DNA from: Ptiloglossa arizonensis
Lineage: Eukaryota > Arthropoda > Insecta > Hymenoptera > Colletidae
Length of the DNA stretch: 64,000 nucleotides
Reading direction: 5' to 3'
Assembly: GCF_051014685.1 (NCBI RefSeq)
Contig: NC_135061.1
Coordinates: 1,426,001 to 1,490,000 of the forward strand
The notes below the pieces were generated by a model. That model saw nothing but the letters and a program-made list of their open reading frames with translations. It did not search any database and was not told where the DNA came from. How positions within the stretch are numbered: the first letter of the stretch is position 1; every line of letters begins with the position of its first letter. This document shows positions 10,376 to 22,069 of the stretch, one piece after another. Both the position numbers and the translations under genes were made by a program.

Positions 10376-13300
10376 CGATATTCATATTATGGTAATCGTA
10401 CTATGCTGCTCGGATAAATTCGCTTTCGTGTTAACTATAGTACGTAAGGGATAGAAATATGTAACTTGATCGAAAAACAAAAGTTGTATGTCGAAAGTAA
10501 GGTGTTAAACTCTGTAAAGTCTTTTCGTTATTATTTTTATCGACCATTTTTCCCTAGATACGACTAGAAACGATTGCCGTAAGATTTCGAGACAATACTT
10601 GTTTGTGTTTTAATTTGAAATGCAAGTAACTTTTTCCAGTTTTCTTTTTTTTTTTTTAATTTTCAATGGACGGTCTCAAGGACCGTTACAGAGATTGGCA
10701 CTTCGTAAGAACAACTCGCGGTTGAAACGGTAGCGTGTCAACAAACGTAAAAACACAGCTGGAAGGTAAAGATGGAAAAAGGACAGTGTCACCGGGGAAA
10801 TGTAAACAATTTATGTTAATTAACAGTGGCCTTTGCCCGGCATCCTGCGACCGTCAGATGAGAACGATACGTTGCTTTGCTCCGTTGGAAAGTCGCTTGA
10901 CATTTTTCGTTACGTATTTCAGAAACACGGTTCGCCCTTTGATCATTTTCAGATACAGTTCCCATTATAGAGCTTTGTGGAAGTAACGAGTACGAAAAAA
11001 AAAAGAACAAGAATGTAATGAAGTATCGTGTACCGAATATCTTTTATTGGAATTTCCGTTTTATGCCTTTTAAGATGTTAATTAATAAGTTTCAGAACGG
11101 AACCACTTTAACGAGTCGGTCTCCTTTCAAACAATATGAAAACATTGCGGAATTACTTTACCGCGAAACGAAGTAGGAAATATTGTACTTCGCGGTTGAA
11201 TTGAATCGTGAAACCGTTTCTCGTTTCGTTGGTCGATCTTCCTTCGAACAGAAACCACGAAACATTTTTGAGGTTAGGTTTAGAAGTTTCGTACATTTAT
11301 CGTTCTTCTATTACGTTTCTCGCAGTAAGTGATAATTTTTACTCCGTGTGCGTATCGAAGGCTTTATACGACGAAGAGGTTAAGTGAAATAAATGAATTT
11401 CGAAATTGTACGATACGTAGCACCGTCGCGAGGACGATATCGAACAATGGGTGTCTTTCTCATCGACGCGACGTCTTCGTTTTCAACGAAAAAGAGAGAT
11501 TTGGAGAAACGTAGATCACGCTCGGTATCACGAACCGTGGCAAAAACTGGGTCCATCATCAGGAACCAGTAATAAGATAAGGTTTTGTACCCATTCGTTC
11601 GTTAGTAGCGATAGGGCTGAATACCGGAAGGAGTCTCGAGATTGCCCGAAATAGAATGGTAATATGTGCGTATAACCGGAATGAAGGGTATCAACGAATA
11701 TAAAAACTCGAACGATAAGCACTAATTCTATGAATGAAGCGATATAAGCCAAGAACAAGGAGGTCGTGTTATCGATTCGGTTTTTTTATCGAAACTATTC
11801 ACTTATTTGCAAGATAAAACGGATCCGAGGGTGTTTAGTCGATAACGAAACATTTCACTTGGTCGCGTTTAATGGAAACTGGTGATAATTGAGTTCGAAT
11901 GATAAGAAACATTTAGATTATCTGCAATCGCGTTCAGAAGTTTTTTTTACTACTTCCAGACTACTTCGAATATAAATAAATCTGTTTGTTCTTCGATTTT
12001 AAAATTTGGAGAAGCAACTGTTTACGTGTCTATCGAAACCAGCGAAAATTAATCGTACAAAAATAGACACAATTTGAAATACTTCACCGACTATTAAATA
12101 CTTCAAGGTTTACTGAAAACGAAACAATTCCGTAATTATATCGTGGAAATATTATTCATCGATTTCCTGCTTCGGAAAGTAGAGAAGTATCATTACCAAG
12201 ATGATTACTTTTCATACATTTTTACTTCGTACGTCGATCGTTCTTCTACTTCTCTACTAGAAAAATATCACTGTTCAAGATACATCCATTTTATGGAATA
12301 CATCCATTTTATCTTGACTTCGTTAATCGATACTGGTAACTTTCTTCGATTCTCCTCACTGCGCATCAAAAAAATCGACTCGATATCCCGTGTTCGTTTG
12401 TTCGAATATTTTTAAACATCCCGAAACTACGTTCTCAATCTCAGACGTTACTCGTACGAGCAATCTGTCCCTGGCAGAGGACCACGATCGTCCGTTTGAA
12501 GGAAATATGGCAAATTCCATGTCGAGGCTCGTTGTAGACGCGTTCACGAGCCTCTCGTTCGCTGATCGTTCACTTATCGCGGCACGCTTCCGGTTCCGGT
12601 TCATTTATCTGCTCACGCACTCGCGTGTTTTTCCCCGGCCGGGCTAGACGCCTTTCCCGTGACTTCGTTCGCCGGTTGCACGAGTTTCCATCTTTTCCAT
12701 GGTAGGGCTTGCGAGCGTGGTAATCCCGCCAGGATGGAAATCCTCCGTCGACCCTTCTCCTGTCTTATCTCGTCACGCCTGCACCTTCCGCGATGCAAAT
12801 CTTCTTGGATCGTGCAACGGGGGCTGGCACCCCCCCCGCAGCGTGAGGATTTTAAATTGATGGGACCACCTATCCCGCTATCTTGCTTCCACATCTACGC
12901 GGTCTGGAGGACTGAATTGCTTGATGGATGTTCCCGCAAGGAGTGCGACCTTCTTCACGATGGCAAACACACTCTTTACTTGCTCGAAGGCGTATAGAAA
13001 TCCGCCGAGTTTATCGATTGACGAAAGATGCTCGAGGCCTGCGACGAGTCGGTGTTAACGATCGTCGAATCGCTGGCAAACCGAGAGACCTTTTCTCTCT
13101 TTTTTTTTTACTAATATTCGTCGTTGTGGGAAAAAGTTCACTCGGTTTTCTATTTCTTTTTTCTTTATTCTCCGTGCACGTTATGTTCGGATATTTAGCA
13201 TTTCTTTTCTTTCGGTTAATTTTTTAAGAGATGGTTTATTATTTCGTTTATTTTCGAAAGCGAGACATTTGTAATACAACAGGTGATACGATCGAGTCTT

Positions 13301-14349
13301 ATAATACTTTTCCGATACGAGTCGAAGTGAAGGACATCGGGAAACAAGTTCGAGACTTCCGTGTGGCGATCTTTCTTCACGAGGAATTAATTTTACATGT
13401 ATTTGTTTTAAGATAAATACATCGATTAGTTTTATGACGAGGTGGTAAATTTACTGGAAATATTAAAGTGTAGATGGTTACAACTAGATTCGAATTCTTA
13501 TACCTTGAACTTTCAAAAATAATGTTCCCCTCGATTAACTTTCCCTTTTCGACTGTACGCTCAAGATCTCTCGGAAAGAACTATCCCACGTGTGTAAAAG
13601 TATTATAATACAATAATATTTGTAAATTCTTAGCTTTACAATGCAACGAGATTACCGAAGAGATGCAAAAGTATCCAATTGCATCCAATTCCGATAGGTT
13701 TATCTCTAGAGAAACGAGACGAGGACGCAAGGGTCGGAGAAGACCCGAAGAAACGCAGCAAGGATAACCTCGGTTGTTTTATCACCGTTGAGCGATCGAA
13801 CGATTTACTATGGTTGTCTATGTGTTGTCCGATTGTGCCCCTTACGAATAGTGGCGGAAATCCAAACAATCGGGAGATACGTTCCGAGAAAGGGGCCAAG
13901 GATAAAATGAAATCGTTCTTCGAAAGGTTTCTCTCTTCGCTATCGGTTTCGTCTCGTATCTTTCGAGCGTGGCGTGTCACGAGGCGCGGACATCTCTCTA
14001 TTCCTCCCCAACTTCCGGCTGGGGAAAAGAACGGGCGGGTGAGAAAATTCCGTCGCGGATAAAGAACGAAAATGGATGCCGGAATATTGGAAACCGACTT
14101 CGGGGTTTTGACTCGCTGAAATATTCATTGAGCTAAAGGCCGTGTTAGCATTTCGTCGCTTTCCCGCCTCCTCCTACACTCCTTTCGAAGCTATTCGGAT
14201 CTAACTGCTCGCTGCGTACACTTTCGCCTCGCCATTTATGCGACAAGTCGCCAAATTCCACCGTCTTCTTATTTTCTAACCAAACGAGCGTAATCATTCC
14301 ATTTAATTATATTCTTTACTTATAATACTCCCCTTCGAGTATATCTTTA
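10376..14349. other. Single-copy stretch, no supported gene
   Basis: No gene could be supported. The sequence is AT-rich to about 12,400. A GC-richer patch spans about 12,420-13,080, where frames on both strands overlap (12,659-12,997 forward, 12,613-12,894 reverse) without domains. A 127-codon forward frame at 13,679-14,062 is overlapped by a 114-codon reverse frame and is likewise unrecognised. A short hairpin (ACGGTC TCAAG GACCGT) lies near 10,668. Confidence 0.35.
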
Positions 14350-14940
14350 CAATAGGTTGTTCGATAAGTTTCGTCGATATGACAATTTGTCGAACGATAA
14401 TCGTAATGTTTATTATTTATCGAGTACTACTCATTTTCTAGTACACTAGCTTGTTCGATAAGTTTTGTCGATATAACAGTTTGTCGAACGATAATCGTAA
14501 TGTGTATTATTTATCGAGTACTACTCATTTTTTAGTATACTAGTTTCTTTGATAAGTTTTGTCGATAAAACAATTTGTCGAACGATAATCGTAATGTTTA
14601 TTATTTATCGAGTACTACTTATTTTCTAGTATACTAGCTTGTTCAATAAGTTTTGTCGATAAAACAATTTGTTGAACAATAATCGTAATGTTAGTTATTT
14701 ATCGAGTACTACTCATTTTCTAGTATACTAGCTTCTTCGATAAGTTTCGACGATGAAACAATTTGTGGAACGATAATCGTAATGTTAGTTATTTATCGAG
14801 TACTACTCAGTTTTTAGTATACTAGCTTCTTCGATAAGTTTCGACGATAAAACAATTTGTCGAACGATAATCGTAATGTTAGTTATTTATCGAGTACTAC
14901 TCATTTTCTAGTATACTAGCTTCTTCGATAAGTTTTGAAC
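14350..14940 (+). repeat. 94-bp tandem array starting with a mariner-like terminal repeat
   Basis: The motif GATAAGTTT recurs at 14363, 14457, 14551, 14645 (as AATAAG), 14739, 14833 and 14927, an exact 94-bp period over about 6.3 units. The first unit starts with TAGGTTGTTCGATAAGTTT, which has the form of a mariner-type terminal inverted repeat. In later units the GGTTG end has become GCTTG or GCTTC. The rest of each unit reads through AATTTGTCGAACGATAATCG and ATTTATCGAGTACTACTCA to CTAGTATACTAG. Confidence 0.92.
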
Positions 14941-15122
14941 TTCGATAATGTACTGTTCGATGTAATACTGTTGGATAAGTTTCATCCAAAATACTTCGAT
15001 AAAGTACTGTTCCATGCAGTACTGCTGGATAAGTTTCATCCAAAATACTTCGATAAAGTACTGTTCCATGTAGTACTGCTGGATAAGTTCTATCGAAAGA
15101 CAAAACTTATTGTACAACCTAG
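14941..15122 (+). mobile_element. Central part and right inverted end of a mariner-like non-autonomous element
   Basis: A 54-bp sub-repeat with GGATAAGTTTCATCCAAAAT (at about 14972, 15027 and 15081) lies between the two arrays. The segment ends in ACAAAACTTATTGTACAACC (to 15120); the reverse complement of its outer part, with a leading CTA, is CTAGGTTGTACAATAAGTTT. That matches the left end at 14353 with about three mismatches in 23 bases. A left end at 14353 and a right end at about 15122 would define an element of about 770 bp. There is no transposase frame, so it would be non-autonomous. Confidence 0.6.
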
Positions 15123-15845
15123 CACACAAGAAAATGCGTAGTACTCGATAAATGATTAACGTTACAATTATCATTCTGCGAGAAAGAATCGGTAAAAACT
15201 GAACTCCCTGTTTAATTACATCCCGCACGAGTACACTCGCGAAAGAAGAAAAAAGTTCACGTTATTTAAAAAAGGAAGTGTCTCTTAAACTTATCGAACA
15301 ACCTAGCACACAAGAAAACGAGTAGTACTCGATAAATGATTAACGTTACAATTATCATTCGGCGAAAAAGAATCGGTAAAAACTGAACTCCCTGTTTAAT
15401 TACATCCCGCACGAGTACACTCGCGAAAGAATAAAAAAAGTTCACGTGATTTAAAAAAGGAAAAGTCTCTTAAACTTATCGAACAACCTAGCACACAAGA
15501 AAACGAGTAGTACTCGATAAATGATTAACGTTACAATTATCATTCGGCGAAAAAGAATCGGTAAAAACTGAACTCCCTGTTTAATTACATCCCGCACGAG
15601 TACACTCGCGAAAGAATAAAAAAAGTTCACGTGATTTAAAAAAGGAAGTGTCTCTTAAACTTATCGAACAACCTAGCACACAAGAAAATGAGTAGTACTC
15701 GATAACGTTACAATTATCATTTGGCGAGAAAGAATCGATAAAAACTTAACTCCCTGTTCAATTACATCCCGCACGAGTACACTCGCGAAAGAAGAAAAAA
15801 AGTTCACGTTGTTTAAAAAAGGAAAAGTCTCTTAAAGTTGGTCGC
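15107..15845 (-). repeat. 184-bp tandem array, inverted partner of the 94-bp array
   Basis: The motif ACTTAT(T/C)G(T/A)ACAACCTAGCACACAAG recurs at about 15106, 15290, 15475 and 15660, with spacing of 184-185 bp. Each unit begins with the inward-facing form of the mariner-like end. It then contains GAGTAGTACTCGATAAATGA and ATTATCATTCGGCG, which are the reverse complement of the 94-bp unit at roughly 80 percent identity over about 73 bp. A further 110 bp (AACTGAACTCCCTGTTTAAT to AAAAAAGGAA) is unique to this unit. Copies are very similar to each other. Confidence 0.9.
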
Positions 15846-16530
15846 GCAACCGGCGATAAAAACTCGGACAGGCTGCATTGAAAACCAGCACCGACACGGA
15901 CGACCAAGTTATATGACAGATACTGTAAATTTCGTCGTAGAATGGTATAAAGGGGTACCGTGAGAGCGACGATGAGAAAGAAAACGAGTAAAATGCATCG
16001 AGCACGCGGCTCAGACTTCGTTAGGCCGTGTCTCCAGCTTTATTTCCTTCGTATCCTTTACACGGTCCACTCACCGTCCCTGTCCAGCATACCCGCAGCA
16101 ATCACCCAGAGGAAGAAACCGTTGATAAAGCGAGGAATAACGTTCGGTCAGGCTTCCACGATTGTCTACGTGGCCACATTCACAAACGAAGTAGAAGCTC
16201 GCGCCAACAGAACGCGTAAATACGTGCACGCGCGCGGTTCAGCGCGCATTTGCCTCGCGGCTCGATATGGGTAACGCCCGGCGAATTCACTTTTGGTGGG
16301 AATTTATGTTTTCGCCAGCGGCGCAAAGCGGCTCGCGTCGGACAGCTACCCGCGAGGGAATTCCACACGCGGAGAGTGCGAAATGAGGGATTCCGCGAAC
16401 GCGGGGGAATCCCGCGGCGGAGGTGCAGCTTTGTGAAATTTTACTCGTTTCGCCGTTTTTATCCGCGTCTGGGGTTAAACGACCTGCTAAGAAAGTACAC
16501 ACGCGCGCACGCGCGCGGTGTTCAAGGATA
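15846..16530. other. GC- and CpG-rich single-copy stretch with kappaB-like cluster
   Basis: Immediately right of the composite array the base composition switches to CpG-rich sequence. Forward frames at 15,960-16,274 and 16,250-16,531 are open but unrecognised and overlapped by reverse frames. A TATAAAGG motif at about 15,946 resembles a TATA box, but no initiator lies at the usual 25-30 bp distance. The section from 16,298 to 16,413 holds the kappaB-like motifs listed separately, so a regulatory element is the most economical reading. Confidence 0.35.
16298..16413. promoter_or_regulatory. Cluster of four kappaB/Rel-like motifs
   Basis: GGGAATTTAT (16298), GGGAATTCC (16356-16364), GGGATTCCGC (16387-16396) and GGGGGAATCCC (16403-16413) occur within 116 bp. 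Insect NF-kappaB proteins bind such sequences: Dorsal/Dif prefer GGGAATTCC-type sites and Relish prefers GGGATTYYYY. The reverse complement of the last site, GGGATTCCCC, fits the Relish form exactly. The last two sites face each other and can also pair as an 8-bp hairpin. Motif density supports a Rel-responsive enhancer, but binding and target gene are unknown. Confidence 0.35.
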
Positions 16531-17162
16531 ACCCGTGTGCTCGGAAAGTGAGCTTATTTTTGCAATTTACCTTTCGACTCGACGATTCTCTTTTTTTGAT
16601 TCTTCCGTTCGAATTTATCAACGCGATAAAAATTCGGTCGAGAGTAAGACAGAAATTAAATTAACGCTATGTAAGTTGTTAAAGGTATCGCAATTGCACC
16701 TGCAACGATGCTCTTTTTGATCTTTGGTTTTTTACGGTGGATGTGCAATGGTCTCCGAAGATACATCGTTTTTATCGAATAATGTATTATAGGATCGATC
16801 GTGTACGAATATGTACGAAAGGAATGGTAAAATATATTAATTTTACTTAATGTTACTTGTCGACGAAATTCATCTAATTGAAAACTAATTTTTCGAAGGA
16901 TTCGTGGTCGTCACGAATGTGAGTTCTTGGTCGCTTAAAGCTGACCTATGATTCGTAGTTTTAGCGGAATTTGGGAAATTTATGTAATTTGACGAAGCAC
17001 AAGTAAATATACGATTGGTAAATTACAAAATTTGAAATCGTTATCGACGATAGTTCATTTATTCAACGATCAAAAATATCGCCCCGTGTTCGGAGCTGGG
17101 TAGACAGATTGTCAATTTTAAAGAGTATAAGAGCTACCGTATTTGTTGAAATCGTATTATTG

Positions 17163-17201
17163 GTGTATATATACATGATTGTATATCATGTGTATATACA
17201 C
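17163..17201. repeat. 17-bp hairpin stem with one mismatch, 5-nt loop
   Basis: GTGTATATATACATGAT (17163-17179) pairs with ATCATGTGTATATACAC (17185-17201) around the loop TGTAT. The only mismatch would be a T-G wobble if transcribed. TA/CA dinucleotide content makes this easier to form by chance, but the non-repetitive CATGAT/ATCATG part pairs as well. Confidence 0.7.
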
Positions 17202-20200
17202 ATTGAAATGCTCTCGATAATATATAAAACGTAATCGCGAAAAACGATCACAGGGGGAAGCGAGTTGAAAATTCTGCGAATAGCAATCGTTGAACTGGAA
17301 GTTCGTATCTTCCGCGTTAATTAACCTCACATTCTTCTCATTACATAACCTTCAATGATTAAGCGACCGTGATAACAAGTCTTCCTAACTTCCTGTTTAA
17401 ACTTTCAAGCACGCCGCGCATTTGAATAGATTGCGCATAAAATAGCGTGGAACATGGCTGGTGTGCTTCGAACAATCCTTATGACTTGTATAATAAGCGC
17501 CACGCTATTATAATGCTTCGACGTTACGGATTTGTTCGTCAATTAAGCGATACGATGTGGATAAAGCGTACAGTTTAAAGTTGAAGGTAATTCGTTTCAT
17601 TAAATGGTATTACATTGGCTGAAAAGCAACAATATTTCACAACTACGAATCAACGTTCCACGATTTGCTTTTTACAGAGCGTTTCATTCAAGGACCGTAC
17701 CATGATCCAGGATGAAGCATGATGTATTCATTCAAAGGGGTAAACAGAACGAGTATTCACCGCGAGACGTATCTTGAAATTTTTACCGTTTGGTGCACGA
17801 AATATTGAAAGTACCATTTCGATCTTAAAATTTTATTTTTACTTTGGAAAAATTTTCTCGATGGAAGTGTTGTGGAATTTTTCACTCGAACTGTACTCTG
17901 CTATATTTCACGCGTAACTCTGCTATACAAGGATAAATGCTTGTTAAAAATTGTAATAAAAATTTAAATTCAAAGGAAACTGTACAACCTCGTCCTTACG
18001 AGACTAAGATCGAACGCCACGTTTGTTTTCCTCTTTCCGATATATATTTCTCGTTTTATTTTTTAGGGTAAAAATACATAAAACTCTATTCCTATCCTTC
18101 ATCGTAGGGTAGATATAAAATCGAAAATATTCGAGTCGATGTGTCGGTTACTATCGATTCTATTAAAAATTTGTACAAAGCACATATAGTTTCAAATTCG
18201 ATTTACAATAACATTCGTTGTGTACTATGCCACGTTTTTTGATTCGTCCATCGATAAAAATTTCACGACATCGGACAACGTATGTATTGTAAGTCCAGCT
18301 ACTCCGTGCATTGATAAATTTCGAATTTCGTCGAATTTCGAATCACCGCAACAGGCAAACAGACGAAATTGCATTTTATTCGCAAACGTGCGAAATTATT
18401 GGGTTTGGTTGTTTAAAATAATTATACAAGTGTATAACGTTGCATATCTGTTCGCAATTGCCATCTTTGAGCGATCGAGACGCGTCAGGTCCTTAACAAT
18501 GGAGTCTGCTCGTTAACCTTTGGCGAATCCTACGAATCCATCGATCAATTTTTATGCAGCACGTTAAAGCCTTTAGCGTTTGACTGGTTAATGCGTTCGA
18601 GGTTGAATCGATTGGCTTTCAGTGTTAAGGGAGCACGGCTTTCGAAACGCTAGAATAGGTACGTTGGAGGTGACATGATCGATGATTAATGAGAATATGA
18701 TCTTCTTAGCTGTGCAATTTATCGTTTATGTCTTCGATAAACGCCGTGTTCGTTCGGTATCACGTCTTCATTGAGTACATTTACCTTGTACGTAGAAGAA
18801 TATATAGGATGGTTCCCAATGAGTAATGCCACCGATAAGGAGCCAATTCTTCGTGAATAGATAAATAAGAAATCTGGAATAAAATGTGGAGACTCGCACA
18901 ACGTAAAAATTAACGATTGAAAACCAGAAACGCTTACTATTGTACAATATAAAATTAGTATCTACCGTATGTAACAAGTATGTAACTTTGTTCCCTTTTT
19001 GAACGTAAATTTTCCTATCGTCGATAGTGATCAAAATTATGGTCGAAAACGTTGATATTGGAAATAAATACTGGAATAAAGAAAAGGTTCCAATCGATTC
19101 GGACAAACGTACTAAGTATCCGTTTCGTTTCGGCTCGATAAGATACTATTGCACGATTGCGCGCCAGTGGCAAGCTTGGATTGTCGAATTGCAATTTTAT
19201 GGTGGGCAGGGTTAATGCGGAATTTTTTCCAAGATCACTGAGCCCTTCGATTAACAGAACGATCGGCGCGGGCTCTGCGTTCCTGCAAACTAAACGATAA
19301 ACATAAAGTCTAATTGAACGGGTCGTTCTCCTTTAAATCTCGAAATCCCGCTCGACTGCTAGACCCATCCCCCTTCCTCCATCGTTTTTTTTTTTTTTTT
19401 ATAAAGCGAGAGCTGATGGCTATCGGATTTTACGGCAAAACAAATGCATCGCTCCGATAATCCTGGAACTGTCCTTCTGCCGGCTCAATTTATTTTATAG
19501 TTTTGTTTTTTTTTACATTCAATTTCGTCCCCCTCTCTTTCTCCCTTTCTTTCGCGTAATCGTACCTTTGGCCAGCTTCGCTTCAGCCATTGAATTCAAT
19601 GTATAATCATAACATTATACGTATCTTTGTGTCGCGGTTCGTTTTAATCGGGGACTCGATGTCATAATTCAGATTGGAATTAAAATTAGCGATTGGCAAA
19701 CTTGTTAAATCGCCGAGTTTGTAACGCAACTAATAAGAAAATCGTACAATTGTGCAACCACTCTCGTAGAAAAAAATTAAACGACTGGATCCGATTTAGA
19801 ATACTCGACAATTGATTGCTGGAGATTGTGTTTAGAATAAGCTCAATTGTGAGGATTTTGTAGAAAGCGACTGAAGCTTTTTCAAAATTCTGAAAGGAAA
19901 TATTTGATATTGTGGCCGAAGTAAATATTGCATCAACCTTTATGAAACACTCGTTTCGAAATGTTTATTCTGCTTGAAACAATACGTTCTTCGATTTAAA
20001 TTCCAACCAAAGGAATTACGTTTTTCGAAAATTAAAATAATTACAAATACAATTATAAAATTTGTAATATTTTTCACGTACAAATTACTTACATATGATA
20101 CCAATTAAATTTTACAGAATTCGCAATTAACAGCCACCAAATAATAATTGACGTGGTAGAATAATATATCCATCGTTGCAGAAAACCTTTTTGGAAAAAT

Positions 20201-21585
20201 AAACCGATCGTGTACAAAGGATTGCAATTTAAATAGATTATCTCTGGGTATACGAATTGATATCATAAAATAAAAGAATAATTTAATAACAAATCCCTGG
20301 TAAAATATTCCCAAATTCGAATTGCTTTCATAAATTGCTGTATTATCGTACGTTAATTGCTAAAGTAGCACAATCTTATAATTAATCTCAATGAAACATC
20401 GATTACATGTAAACAATTTTGCAACTAATTTTAACAACCCTTATAAATTTTCGTAAATTAATCGATCAATATTTATTATTCAAAGGAATGTTAACACGTA
20501 CCTACATATTCATTTCTCATGCTTCTAAAACATTTACTAACGAACAATATTATTCAGAATTTATTATTATTTTCTTCTTCGATCGTTACTGCTTCTTAAT
20601 GTACATTAAGGATCTCAAAGTTTCTATTTGGAGGATAGTTTCTCGTTTTCATTAATTTTCAAAATTAATCAACATTCAAACATGGACGTTCACAATTACG
20701 AAAATACGTCTCCTTAATTTCATTTTCTGTACAAACGTAACGAGTTACATTACGAAATTTAATTTCACTTCGGAGACCGTCCAGTCGCTTTTTCAATCTC
20801 AGAATAGAAATTTAGGGAGAGTCCGTAACCACATTTTCATAAAATGGAGTAATATTAAAAATGAGGAAATATTGGTACGTTCGAGGTCAAACTGCAGCAA
20901 TGCATTACGACCGCTACGAGTTGTGGACGAAAGATGAACGGAACTTGAAGCAGCGGGTTTCAGCCGAATCATTTTTTGCCGTAAGTAATAACGTTAAATG
21001 GACTGGCTTATGTAATATCCCGTAGCGTATCCCTTTGAGATTTCACCTCGTGATTCGACGTGCTCGTGGGATAGGTTACCAGCACTCTGGCAATTCACGA
21101 TAGTCGTTGTTATTACTGTCGGATGAAAGATTCATCGAATGACCAGGAAGGTGCTCCGCGAGTGAGGTCAATCTTTCAAGCTTCCGAGTTGCAGGACGCC
21201 AAAAATACACCCTTGTATGTACACGTACGCGTATAGTTACATTCGTATCGCTTTAAGGATATCGTAAACCCCGCTCGATGGTCGATTTAAAAATCCAAGT
21301 AACAGATATGGCTGCTCTACGTGATTCCATTACGGAAACGTCCCAACCTCTTTTACGGGAATGTAATCCAAAATGGTTCGACGGAGAATAGTCAACGATC
21401 CAATGCAAAATGTTGGTAGAAATGTTATTCGTACGAACAATCAAGAATCGGTAGATGAGCAACAATTACGAGAACTATATACAAGATGTACAGTATACCT
21501 CGCTAATTGATCGCGAATTGAGTTTTTTCCAGGAATTGATCGTCCAATGAGAAGAAAGGACGTATCAAGAGCGTACGAGATAAAT

Positions 21586-21646
21586 GGGGGTGTCTCCAGC
21601 TCAGTTACCGAGGGTACGTTCGATCTTTTAACGAGGTAATATCGTA
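21586..21646 (+). repeat. Dispersed repeat, copy 1 of 2
   Basis: The segment with CTCAGTTACCGAGGG, GTTCGATC and TTAACGAGGTAATA matches 48,004-48,063 (GTTCAGTTATCGAGGG, GTTCGATC, TTAACGAGGTAACA) over about 57 bp at roughly 75-80 percent identity and in the same orientation. It may be the remnant of an old transposable element. There is no coding match. Confidence 0.5.
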
Positions 21647-22069
21647 CTTGTGTGCACAGACTACTTTCTACCATATAGAAGTATTCGGGAGTAAGTATTC
21701 GAGACCTAAAGACAAAATGTACTCGATGTATCGTATCCTCGTTAACCTAACCTCGAAAAACATGCCTTTATCGGAATCGTAAACTTTGTTTCGTAGAATT
21801 TAGAAATTGAAGAAAACGATTCGATTCGTAATCTGTCCTAATACGAATAGAACGGTAAATAAATTTGCTAAAACAATTCTATCCAGTGTCTTCGAATAAT
21901 CCTCGATACTTACAAAATTCATTAACCGTCGGGTGCATTCAATTGTTAAATTCTCCACCGCGACAGTTACGAATCCTTCGTTTCCCGAATATTCCACAAT
22001 ACCTGATCGTAAACGGGATTCGGTAGCCGCGAACGCGAAAAAATTGTTACGGAAAAAAAGGATTCGAAC

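Larger units (their letters stand above)
16531..22069. other. AT-rich single-copy stretch, no supported gene
   Basis: No gene could be supported. Short open frames (18,220-18,516; 18,768-19,106 reverse; 19,027-19,215; 20,419-20,655; 21,441-21,674 reverse) lack recognisable domains. Homopolymer T-runs occur near 19,386 and 19,504. A near-perfect long hairpin at 17,163-17,201 and one copy of a dispersed repeat at 21,586-21,646 are listed separately. Confidence 0.35.

Noticed and set aside
13679..14062. 127-codon forward gene
   Set aside because: It overlaps a 114-codon reverse frame, has no domain and no splice or promoter context.
15940..15980. TATA box (TATAAAGG) as a core promoter
   Set aside because: No initiator at about 25-30 bp downstream and no supported coding sequence after it. 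Single TATA words are common in such DNA.
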